Part shown: one piece after another, positions 18,660-28,600 of the stretch
How the letters are laid out: each line of letters opens with the position of its first letter
Position numbering within the stretch: position 1 is the stretch's first letter
Assembly: GCF_913773635.1 (NCBI RefSeq)
Contig: NZ_CAJYGQ010000003.1
Span: 124,001 to 188,000 of the forward strand
Reading direction: 5' to 3'
Origin: an uncultured Mucilaginibacter sp.
Lineage (GTDB): Bacteria > Bacteroidota > Bacteroidia > Sphingobacteriales > Sphingobacteriaceae
DNA length: 64,000 nt
Made by a program: the position numbers and the translations under genes
The notes under the pieces: generated by a model
Told to the model about the DNA's origin: nothing
The model's input: only the letters and a program-made list of their open reading frames with translations
The model's database searches: none

Positions 18660-19317
18660 TTACTGTTCTCGCCATATGCGGAAAGCTGTGATGATTAGTA
18701 TAAACATAATGCCCACGATAAATATGATGCGTCCGTGCTGTCTGTCGCGTTCTAGGTAATGGAAACGTACTCCCCATTTGGTAGTATATTTTTATGGCTC
18801 ATTAAGTGCCAACCAATAAATGCACTTATTATACCGCCAAGCGGCGCTAAAAGGTAACCTGCAATTATCCAGTTAGTTTGAGAGGGAGCAGGCATCCTTA
18901 GTTCTGCTAAATGTTGCTGTTTCAGTGTTTCTATGGTCTCAGCATCAGCAGGAGCCCCCCTTTCTTTTAAAAGTCGTCTGGCTAAAATAACGTCAGTAAA
19001 ACTCCATTCATCAGGTTTTATAAGGATATCCTCAATTCCTCGTCTGTAAATTTGTGCAAATAATGATCTTCCTCTATTTGATCTAGAGTTGCTTCCTCGT
19101 CAGCCATAACGAGTTGGTTCACAAGTTCAAAATCAACGGGCGCTATTTTTACTACATATTCAGTGGAGGTTTCGCTAGCAGCGCCGAATGAGGGATCGAA
19201 GCTTAGTTTATTTTCTTCGGATTGATAAGTAACGCTATTGGCAATTAATAAGGCTATAAGATTTTGGGCAAGCGCTGGGTCATCGAATTTTCTGTATTGA
19301 ATAAATGTATTTTGCAT
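18660..19317 (-). pseudogene. Gene for a two-helix membrane protein with a putative signal-transducing N-domain, broken by two frameshifts
   Basis: Three successive minus-strand frames together encode one protein of about 219 residues. The first part runs from the ATG at 19317 to about 19033 (ending FTDEEL) and then hits TAA at 19018-19020. From 19030 the next frame continues with DILIKPDEWSFTDVILARR, a charged stretch and a helix (NWIIAGYLLAPLGGIISAFI) to about 18764, before TAG. From 18761 a third frame reads HYLERDRQHGR and a second helix (IIFIVGIMFILIITAF) to TAA at 18660. Each junction looks like one lost base. The joined product matches my memory of a Bacteroidetes family with this layout. 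It could be genuine decay or assembly error. Confidence 0.75.
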
Positions 19318-19335
19318 AATAGTTTAGGTGTAGGC

Positions 19336-20634
19336 TTACTTCCCAGCCATATAGTCCAATGTTAAATTACATAACGCTTTTACACCCAACGTCAATCCGC
19401 TTTCATCTACGTAAAAATCTGGCGTGTGGTGCGCTGCTGTTTTAAGCGGATCCTGTACTTTGGGCATGCCTCCCAAAAAGATGAACAGGCCAGGTATCTT
19501 TTCCTGGAAAAAGCTAAAATCTTCGGCGCCGGTTACAGCGGGGCGTAAAAGTACGTTGGCGGCGCCGGCGGTAGCTTGCAAAGTAGGGAGCATTTTTTCA
19601 GTAAGCTTGGGATCGTTATAAGTTACAGGGTAGCGTACACTCAGTGGTATTTTTACTTCGGCGGTGGCTCCGGCTGCTTCGGCAGTTTTAGTGGCAATAG
19701 TTTTTACGCGTTCAATAAGCGTTTTTTCGTCTCCGGTACTTAACGCCCTTAAAGTGCCCAGCATGGTTACCTGCTCGGGAATAATGTTGGAGCGGTTGCC
19801 GCCTTGGATAGAGCCGATAGTAACCACAGCGGCATTTTCGGTTACATTAATGTTACGGCTTACAATAGTTTGCAGGCTGTTTATAATTTGTGCCGATACC
19901 ACAATAGGGTCAACGCTACTCCATGGGTAAGCGCCATGAGCCTGCCTGCCTTTAACAACAATCTGCATATCGTTAACGGCTGCCATGGTCCCGCCTGGAC
20001 GATAAGTGATTTTTCCCACTTCGGTTTGTGCATTGATATGTAAACCAAAAATGGCATCAACCTTAGGGCTTTCAAGTACGCCCTCCTTAATCATTAGCTC
20101 GGCGCCGCCTTCCTCACCAAATGGAGCACCTTCTTCTGCCGGTTGAAAGATGAACTTTACTGTACCATGAAGCTCTTTTTTCATGCCCGACAGTATTTCG
20201 GCCACGCCCATTAATATGGCTACATGTGTATCATGACCGCAAGCGTGCATAACGCCAACTTCGGCATTGTTATAAGTGGATTTGATTTTTGATGCAAATG
20301 GTACTGGCGTGCGCTCAATAATTGGTAAGCCGTCCATATCGGCCCGTAAGGCAACTACAGGCCCGGGTTTGCCGCCTTTAAGCAGGCCAACAACGCCGGT
20401 TTTGGCTACGCCTGTTTTAACTTCAATACCCAACGCTTTTAAATGGTTGGCAATAATACCTGCAGTACGGGTTTCATGATTACCAAGCTCAGGGTTTGCG
20501 TGAAAATCACGGCGCCAGGCAATTACTTTATCCTTGAGTTGTTCGGCCTGTTGCGCAGCTTTTGTTTTAAGCGTGGTTTGCCCAAAGCATACGGTTGTGT
20601 AGAGTAAGGTTGCTATAAAGTAAAGCTTTTTCAT
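19336..20634 (-). CDS. Secreted M20-family amidohydrolase (hippurate/N-acyl amino acid hydrolase-like)
   Basis: The 432-residue protein has a signal peptide (about 1-18, ending CFGQ). Metal-site motifs of the M20D group are present: the ADMDGLPI strand, HACGHDTHVA, and QPAEEGAPFGEEGGAE, with later HHTPDFYVDESGL. The dimerisation domain lies at about 200-320. Such enzymes remove acyl groups from N-acylated amino acids, and export suggests scavenging in the periplasm. The neighbouring genes do not narrow the substrate. Confidence 0.88.
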   Translation of the reverse strand: MKKLYFIATLLYTTVCFGQTTLKTKAAQQAEQLKDKVIAWRRDFHANPELGNHETRTAGIIANHLKALGIEVKTGVAKTGVVGLLKGGKPGPVVALRADMDGLPIIERTPVPFASKIKSTYNNAEVGVMHACGHDTHVAILMGVAEILSGMKKELHGTVKFIFQPAEEGAPFGEEGGAELMIKEGVLESPKVDAIFGLHINAQTEVGKITYRPGGTMAAVNDMQIVVKGRQAHGAYPWSSVDPIVVSAQIINSLQTIVSRNINVTENAAVVTIGSIQGGNRSNIIPEQVTMLGTLRALSTGDEKTLIERVKTIATKTAEAAGATAEVKIPLSVRYPVTYNDPKLTEKMLPTLQATAGAANVLLRPAVTGAEDFSFFQEKIPGLFIFLGGMPKVQDPLKTAAHHTPDFYVDESGLTLGVKALCNLTLDYMAGK

Positions 20635-20692
20635 GCCCGTTAATTTAGGCTTAATATACTAAAATGAACTTAATGTAAGCATTTTAATAGCA

Positions 20693-20723
20693 AAGGGCTG
20701 CACCGTGGTACCGGGCAGCCCTT
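20693..20723 (-). terminator. Hairpin downstream of the Usp-like gene
   Basis: The arms AAGGGCTGC (20693-20701) and GCAGCCCTT (20715-20723) are exact 9-bp complements. On the minus strand a short T-containing tract follows. It is 128 nt beyond the stop at 20851 and just upstream of the M20 gene, so it could end the former or sit in the leader of the latter. The remaining spacer shows nothing else. Confidence 0.5.
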
Positions 20724-20850
20724 GCATTAAAAAACAAACACTAAACAAAAAACTACAGGATATAAACATTGCGTTTAAGCGGCTTTTACCTTTCCTGCAT
20801 GCTGCAAGGCATGTTCATTTTAAGTATGGCTAAATACTTAATATTCTAAC

Positions 20851-21336
20851 TTACTTTATATAAAACTGCTGCTCGGAGTTGTTAAGGGCCGTAACAAGCA
20901 GGTTTAACTTAGTCTTATAGTGTGCGTTAATTACATTAATACCGCTGCGGTTTATCAATAAGGTCGGTTCAATACTGTGTTTAAAAAGCAGTTTATAATC
21001 ATATCCGCTTAGTAGTACAGCGGCGCTTATTTTATTTTCGGTTATGAAAGCTTTAAATGAGGCAAGTGTACTGCCGTAAAAAAACTCAATTTTAATACTT
21101 GCTAAACCGGGAATCTCCTTTACTAATAATTTACAGGCGTCATAAAATTCAGGCGGTACAAACTTTCTCTCAGCCGATCGTTTGGCAAGCATTTTAAGCT
21201 CGCTTACGTTATCGGTAACCTTCATCATGTGAACCAAAACAATGGTTATTTTTTGTAGAGCAAGGCGGTCTGCTATTCCGGGTATGTACTTTAGCGTACG
21301 TAAATCAAAATCAGTTGGAATAAGCAGTTTTTGCAT
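20851..21336 (-). CDS. Universal-stress-protein-like protein (divergent)
   Basis: The 161-residue protein begins with a beta strand plus Thr-Asp (LLIPTDFDL), continues with VLVHMM, and includes ITENKISAAVLLSGY. This is the strand order of a single UspA domain. The ATP-binding glycine motif of true UspA proteins is not clear, and there are two Lys-rich helices. I regard it as a divergent Usp-like protein of unknown role, possibly cytoplasmic because it has no signal peptide. It lies about 100 nt downstream of the first histidine kinase in the same orientation, but without evidence of co-regulation. Confidence 0.5.
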   Translation of the reverse strand: MQKLLIPTDFDLRTLKYIPGIADRLALQKITIVLVHMMKVTDNVSELKMLAKRSAERKFVPPEFYDACKLLVKEIPGLASIKIEFFYGSTLASFKAFITENKISAAVLLSGYDYKLLFKHSIEPTLLINRSGINVINAHYKTKLNLLVTALNNSEQQFYIK

Positions 21337-21438
21337 AATGCCTTAATTAAAAGCACAACCCGCATTGGTTACATTACAATGGTAGCCTTATTTAATTAGC
21401 AACAACTAAGAAGGATGTTAAAATTTAATTAGAATACA

Positions 21439-22794
21439 TCAGGCTGTTGCTACAGGAAGCAAAATAAGTATCTGTGTGCCTTTGCCTACCTCTGAGCTGA
21501 TATCAATTGTGCCTTTATGCAGCCTTATAATATTAAGCGTTAAGGGTAAACCAACGCCATAACCCTGAAAGTTAAGCGTGTTCGATGCCCTGAAGAATGG
21601 CTCGAAAATGTACGGAAGCTCCGACGATGGAATGCCAATACCCTGATCGGTAACTGTAATGCCAATTTGCTTGTTTTGTACCATAAGTTTAACCGTTACT
21701 AGTTGGTTTTGTGAGTATTTGCATGCATTGCTTATGATGTTAGTGATAGCCAACCTGAGCAAATTGCTATTACCCGATATTTGAAGAAGTTCCTCATTTT
21801 CAGGCAGGGTTTCAAAATCAACTTCGATATTACTTTGTGCCTGTATTTTTTTGACTGATCCAACCGACATCCAAATCAGTTCATCAACCCTAATGGTTTG
21901 CCAGCTTTGCTTACGGCCGTTGAAGCCTGATTGCGCAAGCAGCAGCAAACTGCTTAATATTTGCGTAAGCTTATCCGTTTCGGCGCAAATGGTGCTGAAT
22001 ATGGCTCGCTGGTTTTCGGTGAGGTCCGCTTTAGTGAGTGCCAGTTCAACCTCGGCATTTATAATAGTAAGCGGTGTGCGCAACTCATGCGATGCATTGC
22101 TTACAAAGTTATTTTGAGTCTCAAACGCGGTTTCGAGCCGGTTGAGCATATCATTAAAAGTTTGTGTAAGTTCTGATATTTCATCTTTGCCGTTCCAGTC
22201 GTTTAGCCGCAGGTGCAAGTTATCAGAGGTAATCACCTTCATACGGTCGGTAAGTTTCCGTATAGGATCAAAAGTATAGTATGAAAATACCTTGCCAACA
22301 AAAAAAGCGATGATGAGGGAGCCGGTGAAACCTACTATTATAATTTTTTGCAGCTCTTTAAGCTCGCGCATGCCATAAGGGTTACGCGCCGAAACTATAA
22401 CAATATATTCATCAGGAATGGCGGCGACAATTTTGCCGGCCAAAAACCTGTTTTTATGCTTGTACCTTGATTTACCCTGACTAAATATTTCTTCTGTAAA
22501 CTCGGCCGGGAACTGCCTGGTGTCAAATTTGCCTTTTGCGTCGGCCTTTATAATGTATTCTGTTTCGCTGTCTAGTTTTTCAAGGTACTTGTTTCTCACC
22601 TCTTCATAAGCCCGGCTGCGTTCTCCGGGAAAAAGTCGGGTTTCAGCGGTAAGGTTTACTCTTGCTTCAAGGCGCTTAAAAAAATCGTCATAATTAAACT
22701 GATAGTCAAAGTACAAAATGAAGGTGTTCAGCAAAACAAGTATTCCTGTTGATAGAATAAGAAACAGGAGTGTTATTTTGGTTTGTATCTTCAT
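21439..22794 (-). CDS. Sensor histidine kinase (HAMP-HisKA-HATPase), first pair
   Basis: The 451-residue membrane kinase has two transmembrane helices (about 8-28 and 150-170) around a roughly 120-residue periplasmic sensor. HAMP, HisKA with the phospho-acceptor SNASHELRTPLTIINAE, and HATPase_c with N-box ITNIISNACKYS and G-boxes DQGIGIPSSELPYIF and GYGVGLPLTLNII complete it. It starts directly after the response regulator's stop, so the two are translated together. It faces the RND efflux operon starting at 23872, which suggests that operon as target (inference). It closely resembles the second kinase at 31050. Confidence 0.92.
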   Translation of the reverse strand: MKIQTKITLLFLILSTGILVLLNTFILYFDYQFNYDDFFKRLEARVNLTAETRLFPGERSRAYEEVRNKYLEKLDSETEYIIKADAKGKFDTRQFPAEFTEEIFSQGKSRYKHKNRFLAGKIVAAIPDEYIVIVSARNPYGMRELKELQKIIIVGFTGSLIIAFFVGKVFSYYTFDPIRKLTDRMKVITSDNLHLRLNDWNGKDEISELTQTFNDMLNRLETAFETQNNFVSNASHELRTPLTIINAEVELALTKADLTENQRAIFSTICAETDKLTQILSSLLLLAQSGFNGRKQSWQTIRVDELIWMSVGSVKKIQAQSNIEVDFETLPENEELLQISGNSNLLRLAITNIISNACKYSQNQLVTVKLMVQNKQIGITVTDQGIGIPSSELPYIFEPFFRASNTLNFQGYGVGLPLTLNIIRLHKGTIDISSEVGKGTQILILLPVATA

Positions 22795-23478
22795 TTAGTC
22801 CGAATCCTTAAACATATAACCCATGCCAAATATGGTGTGTATAAGTTTATGGTTGCTGTTTTTTTCTAACTTTTTGCGCAGGTAATTTACGTACACGTCA
22901 ACCACGTTGGTACCCAGGTTAAAATCAATGTCCCAAACGTTTTCAAGTATCTGTATGCGCGATAATACCTTCTTCTGGTTTTTTACAAAATACTCCAGTA
23001 AGCGGTATTCGGTAGGAGTAAGGTTAAGCGCTACATCGCCCTGGTAAACCGTCTTTGCTTCTACGTCTACTTCCAGGTCGGCAATTTTATAAAGCGTATT
23101 TGCCGGTTGATTATCATTTTGGCGTCTTCGTAATAAAGTGCGTAATCTTGCCGCAAGCTCCGCAATTTTAAACGGCTTAACCATGTAATCATCGGCACCG
23201 GTGTCAAGTCCGGTTACAATATTCTCGGTTGAGTCAAGAGCCGTAAGCATCAAAATAGGCACGCTTGTGTTCTTCTCCCTAATGCGTTTACAAATTTGAA
23301 CCCCATCTATGCCAGGCAGCATAACGTCAAGAATAATAAGATCAAACGGATGGCTAAGCGCCATTTGTAAACCTGTTAATCCGTTTCCGGCAACACTTAC
23401 ATCAAAGCCGAAATCAGCCAGTCCGCGTTTAATTACCGATACTACATTCGGTTCGTCTTCAACTAATAATAAAGCCAT
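22795..23478 (-). CDS. OmpR/PhoB-family response regulator, first pair
   Basis: The 227-residue regulator has a receiver domain with LVEDEPN, the phospho-accepting Asp in DLIILDVMLPGIDG (about residue 51), the switch Thr in MLTALD and Lys in MVKPF. A winged-helix Trans_reg_C domain (about 128-225) ends in VDVYVNYLRKKLEK and HTIFGMGYMF. It binds DNA as tandem dimers in this family. It is the same length as, and clearly similar to, the regulator at 30363, pointing to duplication. It is immediately followed by its kinase. Confidence 0.93.
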   Translation of the reverse strand: MALLLVEDEPNVVSVIKRGLADFGFDVSVAGNGLTGLQMALSHPFDLIILDVMLPGIDGVQICKRIREKNTSVPILMLTALDSTENIVTGLDTGADDYMVKPFKIAELAARLRTLLRRRQNDNQPANTLYKIADLEVDVEAKTVYQGDVALNLTPTEYRLLEYFVKNQKKVLSRIQILENVWDIDFNLGTNVVDVYVNYLRKKLEKNSNHKLIHTIFGMGYMFKDSD

Positions 23479-23871
23479 TGATGGTGGTTTAAATGTTTAA
23501 CAACTGCAATGCAAAAAAGATTAAGGCAATAAGTATAACCGGTAGCTTACAGGCTCATCAACAAACATATAAGCATTCAATTAAAAACTAATAAGAATTC
23601 ACTTTCATAAAGTAAGTTGCAACATGTTTATATTTAATAATTAGGGATTAATAATGTATTGCAGCAAAGTTGTCACTGTAGGCAATTAATAAAGTCATAT
23701 CACAATACGGCATATAAATTGTTTATAGTAAGCTACTTATCTTGAAGGTTAAAACAAAAAAATGCATGTTGTAACATATTTTTTTTTTGCATGTATTTGA
23801 GTGTATGTATCATTTTTGTTGCTGAAATATTAAATTTATGAACCTGATTTTTGTAATTTTGTAATTGAGCG
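23479..23871. promoter_or_regulatory. Divergent control region between the first two-component pair and the RND operon
   Basis: This is 393 nt of AT-rich DNA without a convincing ORF. It holds two near-identical imperfect palindromes: AGTTGCAACATG at 23615 and TGTTGTAACATA at 23767. Three minus-strand 11-bp-spaced words (TCTTATTAGTT, TTTAATTGAAT, GCTTATATGTT) cover 23564-23596. There is also a T10 run near 23780 and a TAATTTTG element at 23854-23861 (plus strand). The location between a regulator and its likely target makes these candidate operators, but no site is proven. Confidence 0.5.
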
Positions 23872-24270
23872 ATGCTTAAAAATTGGTTACATATAATTTT
23901 ATCGGTTTGGCTGATTAATTCAGTCACGTTTTTGCACTCGGGTAACCCGGCCGATAGTTTTATTCATGGCCATATAGCCGATAACGGCGAGGAATCATAC
24001 GTTAACGTTAACAGTTGGGCCGATTGCCTGCTTGAAAGTGTTACCAATGATGATGACTCTCCGGCACAAAAAGCGCATAAAATCAAATATCAGCGTCGTT
24101 ACGTACGCAACCGCTCGGCAAACGACCGTGTATTTGTTCCCACTACCGCATTTTACCTGCCTTTTGAAACAGTAAGAATTACTGTACTGCATACAGTGAA
24201 TAAAAGTTTTATAGGCATGGCCAAATTGCCTGCTTACTACAACTTTCTGTTCCGGCTATCCCCATTCTGA
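23872..24270 (+). CDS. Hypothetical small exported or membrane-anchored protein at the head of the RND operon
   Basis: The 132-residue protein begins with a hydrophobic segment (LHIILSVWLINSVTFLHS) that could be an uncleaved anchor or signal peptide. The remainder is polar with a basic patch (KAHKIKYQRRYVRNR). No cysteine motif or known domain is visible. It lies 107 nt before the membrane-fusion protein gene in the same direction, so a role tied to the efflux system is possible but purely positional. Confidence 0.5.
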   Translation: MLKNWLHIILSVWLINSVTFLHSGNPADSFIHGHIADNGEESYVNVNSWADCLLESVTNDDDSPAQKAHKIKYQRRYVRNRSANDRVFVPTTAFYLPFETVRITVLHTVNKSFIGMAKLPAYYNFLFRLSPF

Positions 24271-24376
24271 TTTCGTATTCTTTTTTAACGTTAACTACAA
24301 GCTGGTTTAACCGGCCGTGCCTTCTGTTACCACGCTGGCACATGCGTTTAATACATTTTAGAATACACTCAGATCC

Positions 24377-25513
24377 ATGATTTCCGTTAAATATTTATAT
24401 AGCTGGATTGCTGCTGCCGTTATTTTATCGGTAGCTGCCGGCTGTTCTTCAAACAAGCAAAATACCGAAGCGCAAGACACGCTTGAACTACCTGTACTAA
24501 CCATTAAAGCCAAAGACACAACCCTGCAAACTGCTTACGTTGCCGATATACAGGCACTCAAAAATGTTGAGCTCAGATCGCGTTTGCGCGGTTTTCTTGA
24601 AAAAATATATGTTGACGAGGGCATGCCGGTACACAAAGGCCAGGTGCTGTTTAAGCTTAATGACGAAGAATACCGGGTATCACTTGCCCGCGCCAAAGCT
24701 GCTTTAAGCAATGCAGAGGCCGATGCTGTTGCCTCGAGGCTTGAAGTTGACCGCGTTAAAATGCTTGTTAACAAAAAAGTGCTTGCAGCAACCGAACTTG
24801 AGGTTGCCCAATCAAAACTAAAAGCCGATCAGGCCACCATTGATGAAGCGCGTACCAATGTACAAAGTGCTCAAAATCATATCGCCTACACCATTATCAG
24901 GGCACCATTTGATGGTATTATTGACCGTATACCGCTAAAAGGCGGCAGTTTAATTGATGAGGGAACTTTATTAACCAGTATATCAGACTTAAGCTCTATA
25001 TACGCTTATTTCAGCTTCCCTGAGAATGAATACCTTAAATACCAACGCTCCCGCAATAGCGGCGAAGAGCAGGGTGACGGTAAAGTAAAGCTCAAACTGT
25101 CTGACGGTAGTACTTACACTCACATAGGCCAGATTGAAACTATTGAGGGCGAGATTGAGCAAACTACCGGTTCAATAGCATTACGTGCAAAATTCCCAAA
25201 TCCGCATAAGTTATTGCGCCATGGTGCAAGCGGTAAAATTTATATCACCACCGAAATGGATAACGCAGTTATGATTCCGCAAAAGTCTGTTTTTGAGGTA
25301 CAGGATAAGAGCTACGTATACAAAGTGGATAACAACAATAAACTCCACATGACCAGCTTTACGCCACTTACCCGTTTTTCGCAATTTTATGTTGTAAAAG
25401 ACGGACTTAAAGCAGGCGATAAAATACTGTTTGAGGGTGCGCAAAACGCCCGCGATGGTATGGTAATAAAGCCTAACATGATGAAAGAGGCTCCTATGTT
25501 GGCTGTAAAATAA
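24377..25513 (+). CDS. RND efflux periplasmic adaptor (membrane fusion lipoprotein)
   Basis: The 378-residue protein has a lipobox (SVAAGC, Cys23). A short barrel and biotinyl-lipoyl-like half motif comes first (RSRLRGFLEKIYVDEGMPVHKGQVLFKL), then a coiled-coil hairpin (about 95-165, Ala/Lys/Glu-rich). The second half lipoyl motif follows (IRAPFDGIIDRIPLKGGSLIDEG), and the beta-barrel and membrane-proximal domain completes it (to about residue 375). It links the inner-membrane pump at 25601 to the outer-membrane factor at 28774. It is the second gene of a tetra-cistronic operon. Confidence 0.92.
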   Translation: MISVKYLYSWIAAAVILSVAAGCSSNKQNTEAQDTLELPVLTIKAKDTTLQTAYVADIQALKNVELRSRLRGFLEKIYVDEGMPVHKGQVLFKLNDEEYRVSLARAKAALSNAEADAVASRLEVDRVKMLVNKKVLAATELEVAQSKLKADQATIDEARTNVQSAQNHIAYTIIRAPFDGIIDRIPLKGGSLIDEGTLLTSISDLSSIYAYFSFPENEYLKYQRSRNSGEEQGDGKVKLKLSDGSTYTHIGQIETIEGEIEQTTGSIALRAKFPNPHKLLRHGASGKIYITTEMDNAVMIPQKSVFEVQDKSYVYKVDNNNKLHMTSFTPLTRFSQFYVVKDGLKAGDKILFEGAQNARDGMVIKPNMMKEAPMLAVK

Positions 25514-25600
25514 GCGAGCTTTCCATTTTATTCTGAGTTGCTGTGTATACACTCCGTATGAGGTATGCAATGGCTGTTTTCTGATATAAATCTTAACGTA

Positions 25601-28600
25601 ATGTTTGAAACTTTTATTAAGCGGCCTATCCTGTCGCTTGTAATTTCACTAATAATAACCTTATTGGGCGTATTGGCTTTGCTTACATTGCCGGTAACCC
25701 AGTTCCCTGATATTGTTCCGCCGTCGGTTACGGTTACTGCCAACTACGTGGGCGCTAACGCCGAGGTATGTGCCAAGGCCGTAGCTACACCACTTGAGCG
25801 TGCCATTAATGGTGTGCCGGGCATGACTTACATGTCGTCGGTTTGTAGTAATGATGGTTTAACCGTTATACAAATTTACTTCAACGTAGGCACCGACCCC
25901 GATCAGGCTGCCGTAAACGTTCAAAACCGTGTTGCCACTATTATAGATGAGATGCCCGAAGAGGTAATTAAAGCAGGTGTTACCACCGAAAAGGAGGTGA
26001 ACAGTATGCTTATGTACCTCAACATCATGAGTGATGATAAGGCAATGGATGAAAAGTTCATTTATAACTTTACCGACATCAACGTGCTGCAAGAGCTTAA
26101 ACGTATTGATGGTGTGGGCCGTGCCGAAATTATGGGTGCAAAGGAGTACTCCATGCGTGTATGGTTAAACCCCGACCGCATGATGGCCTATAAGGTGTCA
26201 ACTGATGAAGTGATAGAAGCCATTCGCGCGCAAAACGTTGAAGCTGCGCCTGGTAAAACCGGTCAAAGCTCTGATAAGTCGCCGCAAATGCTGCAATATG
26301 TACTGCGTTACCCCGGTAAATTTTTCGAGCCTAAGCAGTATGAAAACATTGTGATACGTGCCGATGGATCTGGTACTGTTTTAGCTCTTAAAGATGTAGC
26401 CAATATTGAATTCGGCTCGCTTACTTACAGCATGGTGTCAAATACTGATGGTAGGCCATCAGCTTCCATTATGATTAAGCAGCGCCCGGGCTCAAACGCA
26501 CGTGATGTTATACACAACATCAAAACCCGTATGGCTGAGCTCAAAGAAACTTCATTCCCAAGCGGAATGACGTATAATGTAAACTATGACGTTTCACGTT
26601 TTCTTGATGCATCTATTGATGAGGTTTTGCACACACTTATTGAGGCGTTCATATTGGTATTTATTGTGGTGTACATCTTCCTGCAAGATTTCCGCTCAAC
26701 ATTAATACCCGCGCTTGCCGTACCTGTGGCTTTGATTGGTACGCTGTTTTTTATGCAGATGCTGGGCTTCTCGGTAAACCTGCTTACCCTCTTTGCGCTG
26801 GTGCTCTCCATTGGTATTGTGGTTGATAATGCCATTGTAGTGGTTGAGGCCGTGCATGTGAAAATGCACGAAGAGCACATGAGCCCTATGGATGCTACGG
26901 TAAGCGCCATGAAAGAAATTAGCGGGGCAATTGTGGCTATTACACTGGTAATGTCGGCCGTGTTTGTGCCAGTTGCGTTTATGAGCGGTCCGGTGGGGGT
27001 ATTTTACAGGCAGTTTTCATTAACAATGGCTATTGCTATTGTTATATCAGGTGTTAACGCCGTTACGCTTACGCCTGCATTATGCGCTATTATGCTTAAA
27101 AATAATCACGGTGCTAAAAAAGGCTTTATTGATAAGTTTTTTGCAGGCTTTAACAAAAGGTATGATGCCGTTCAAAACAAATATTCGGGCTTCATCAGCA
27201 AAATTGCCGGCAGGCGTATCGTAACCTTTGTTATGCTGGCCGTGTTCTTTGTAGGCACATTTGGCTTAAGTAAAATTCTGCCAACGGGCTTCATCCCTAC
27301 CGAAGATCAGGGTATGATTTACGTAAACATCACCACCCCTCCGGGTGCAACCGTTGAACGTACCGAGGAGGTTGTTGCTGCCATACAACGGCAAACTAAA
27401 GATATTAAAGCCATTGAGTCGGTATCTACACTATCGGGTTATAGTTTGGTGAATGAAATTGCCGGTGCCTCATATGGTATGGCCATGATCAACTTAAAGC
27501 CTTGGGAGGAACGCGAAGAATCATTACAGGATATTATAGATGAGTTACGCCGCCGCACCAAAAACATGGGCGATGCTACCATTCAGTTTTTTCCGCCGCC
27601 TACCGTACCAGGTTTTGGTAACTCCAGTGGTTTTGAAATACGAATGCTGGATAAAAGTGGTACAGGCGATCTTCAAAAAACGGCCACTGTATCAAACGAC
27701 TTTATCAAAGCGCTTAATGATTCCAAAGAGATTGATAATGCATTCTCCAGCTTCGACCCCAACTTTCCGCAGTATTTAATCACGGTCGATCAGCCGATGG
27801 CAGCCAAAAAAGGCATCACCATTGATAAGGCCATGAGCACGCTGCAAACATTAATGGGTAGTTATTACGCTTCCAATTTTATTCGCTTTGGTCAAATGTA
27901 TAAGGTTATGGTTCAGGCATCGCCGGAATTCAGATCAAAACCCGAAGATGTACTGCAGCTATATGTAAAAAACGACAAAGGCGAGATGGTGCCGTTTTCT
28001 ACTTTCATCAGGATGGAGCGTGTTTACGGTCCGGAGCAGTTAACCCGTTACAACATGTACACCTCGGCAATGGTTACGGGAGATGCCGCACCCGGTTACA
28101 GTAGTGGTGATGCTATTGCAGCAATACAACGTATTGCTAAAGAAAAACTGCCTAAAGGTTACTCATTTGAATGGTCGGGTATGACGCGCGAGCAAATACT
28201 ATCGGGCGATCAGGCCATATACATTTTTATTGTTTGTTTAGTGTTTGTTTACCTGCTATTGGCAGCACAATACGAAAGCTTGTTGCTGCCTCTAGCGGTA
28301 ATCTTATCACTGCCCACGGGTATCTTGGGAGCATTTTTCTTCCTTAAAATTACCGGATTGGAAAACAATATTTATGCGCAGGTAGCACTGGTAATGCTTA
28401 TTGGCTTATTAGGTAAAAATGCCATTCTTATTGTAGAATTTGCCGTGCAGCGAGAGCGTGAAGGGGCAACAGTCTTGAAGGCTGCCATTGAGGGTGCCGT
28501 ATCAAGGTTGAGACCAATTCTAATGACTTCGTTTGCTTTCATTGCAGGTTTGGTGCCATTATGTATTGCAAGCGGTGCAGGTGCTATGGGCAACCGTTCA

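Noticed and set aside
18660..19317. Programmed ribosomal frameshifting as explanation of the split gene
   Set aside because: No slippery heptamer or downstream stem-loop is seen at either junction, and two separate shifts would be required.
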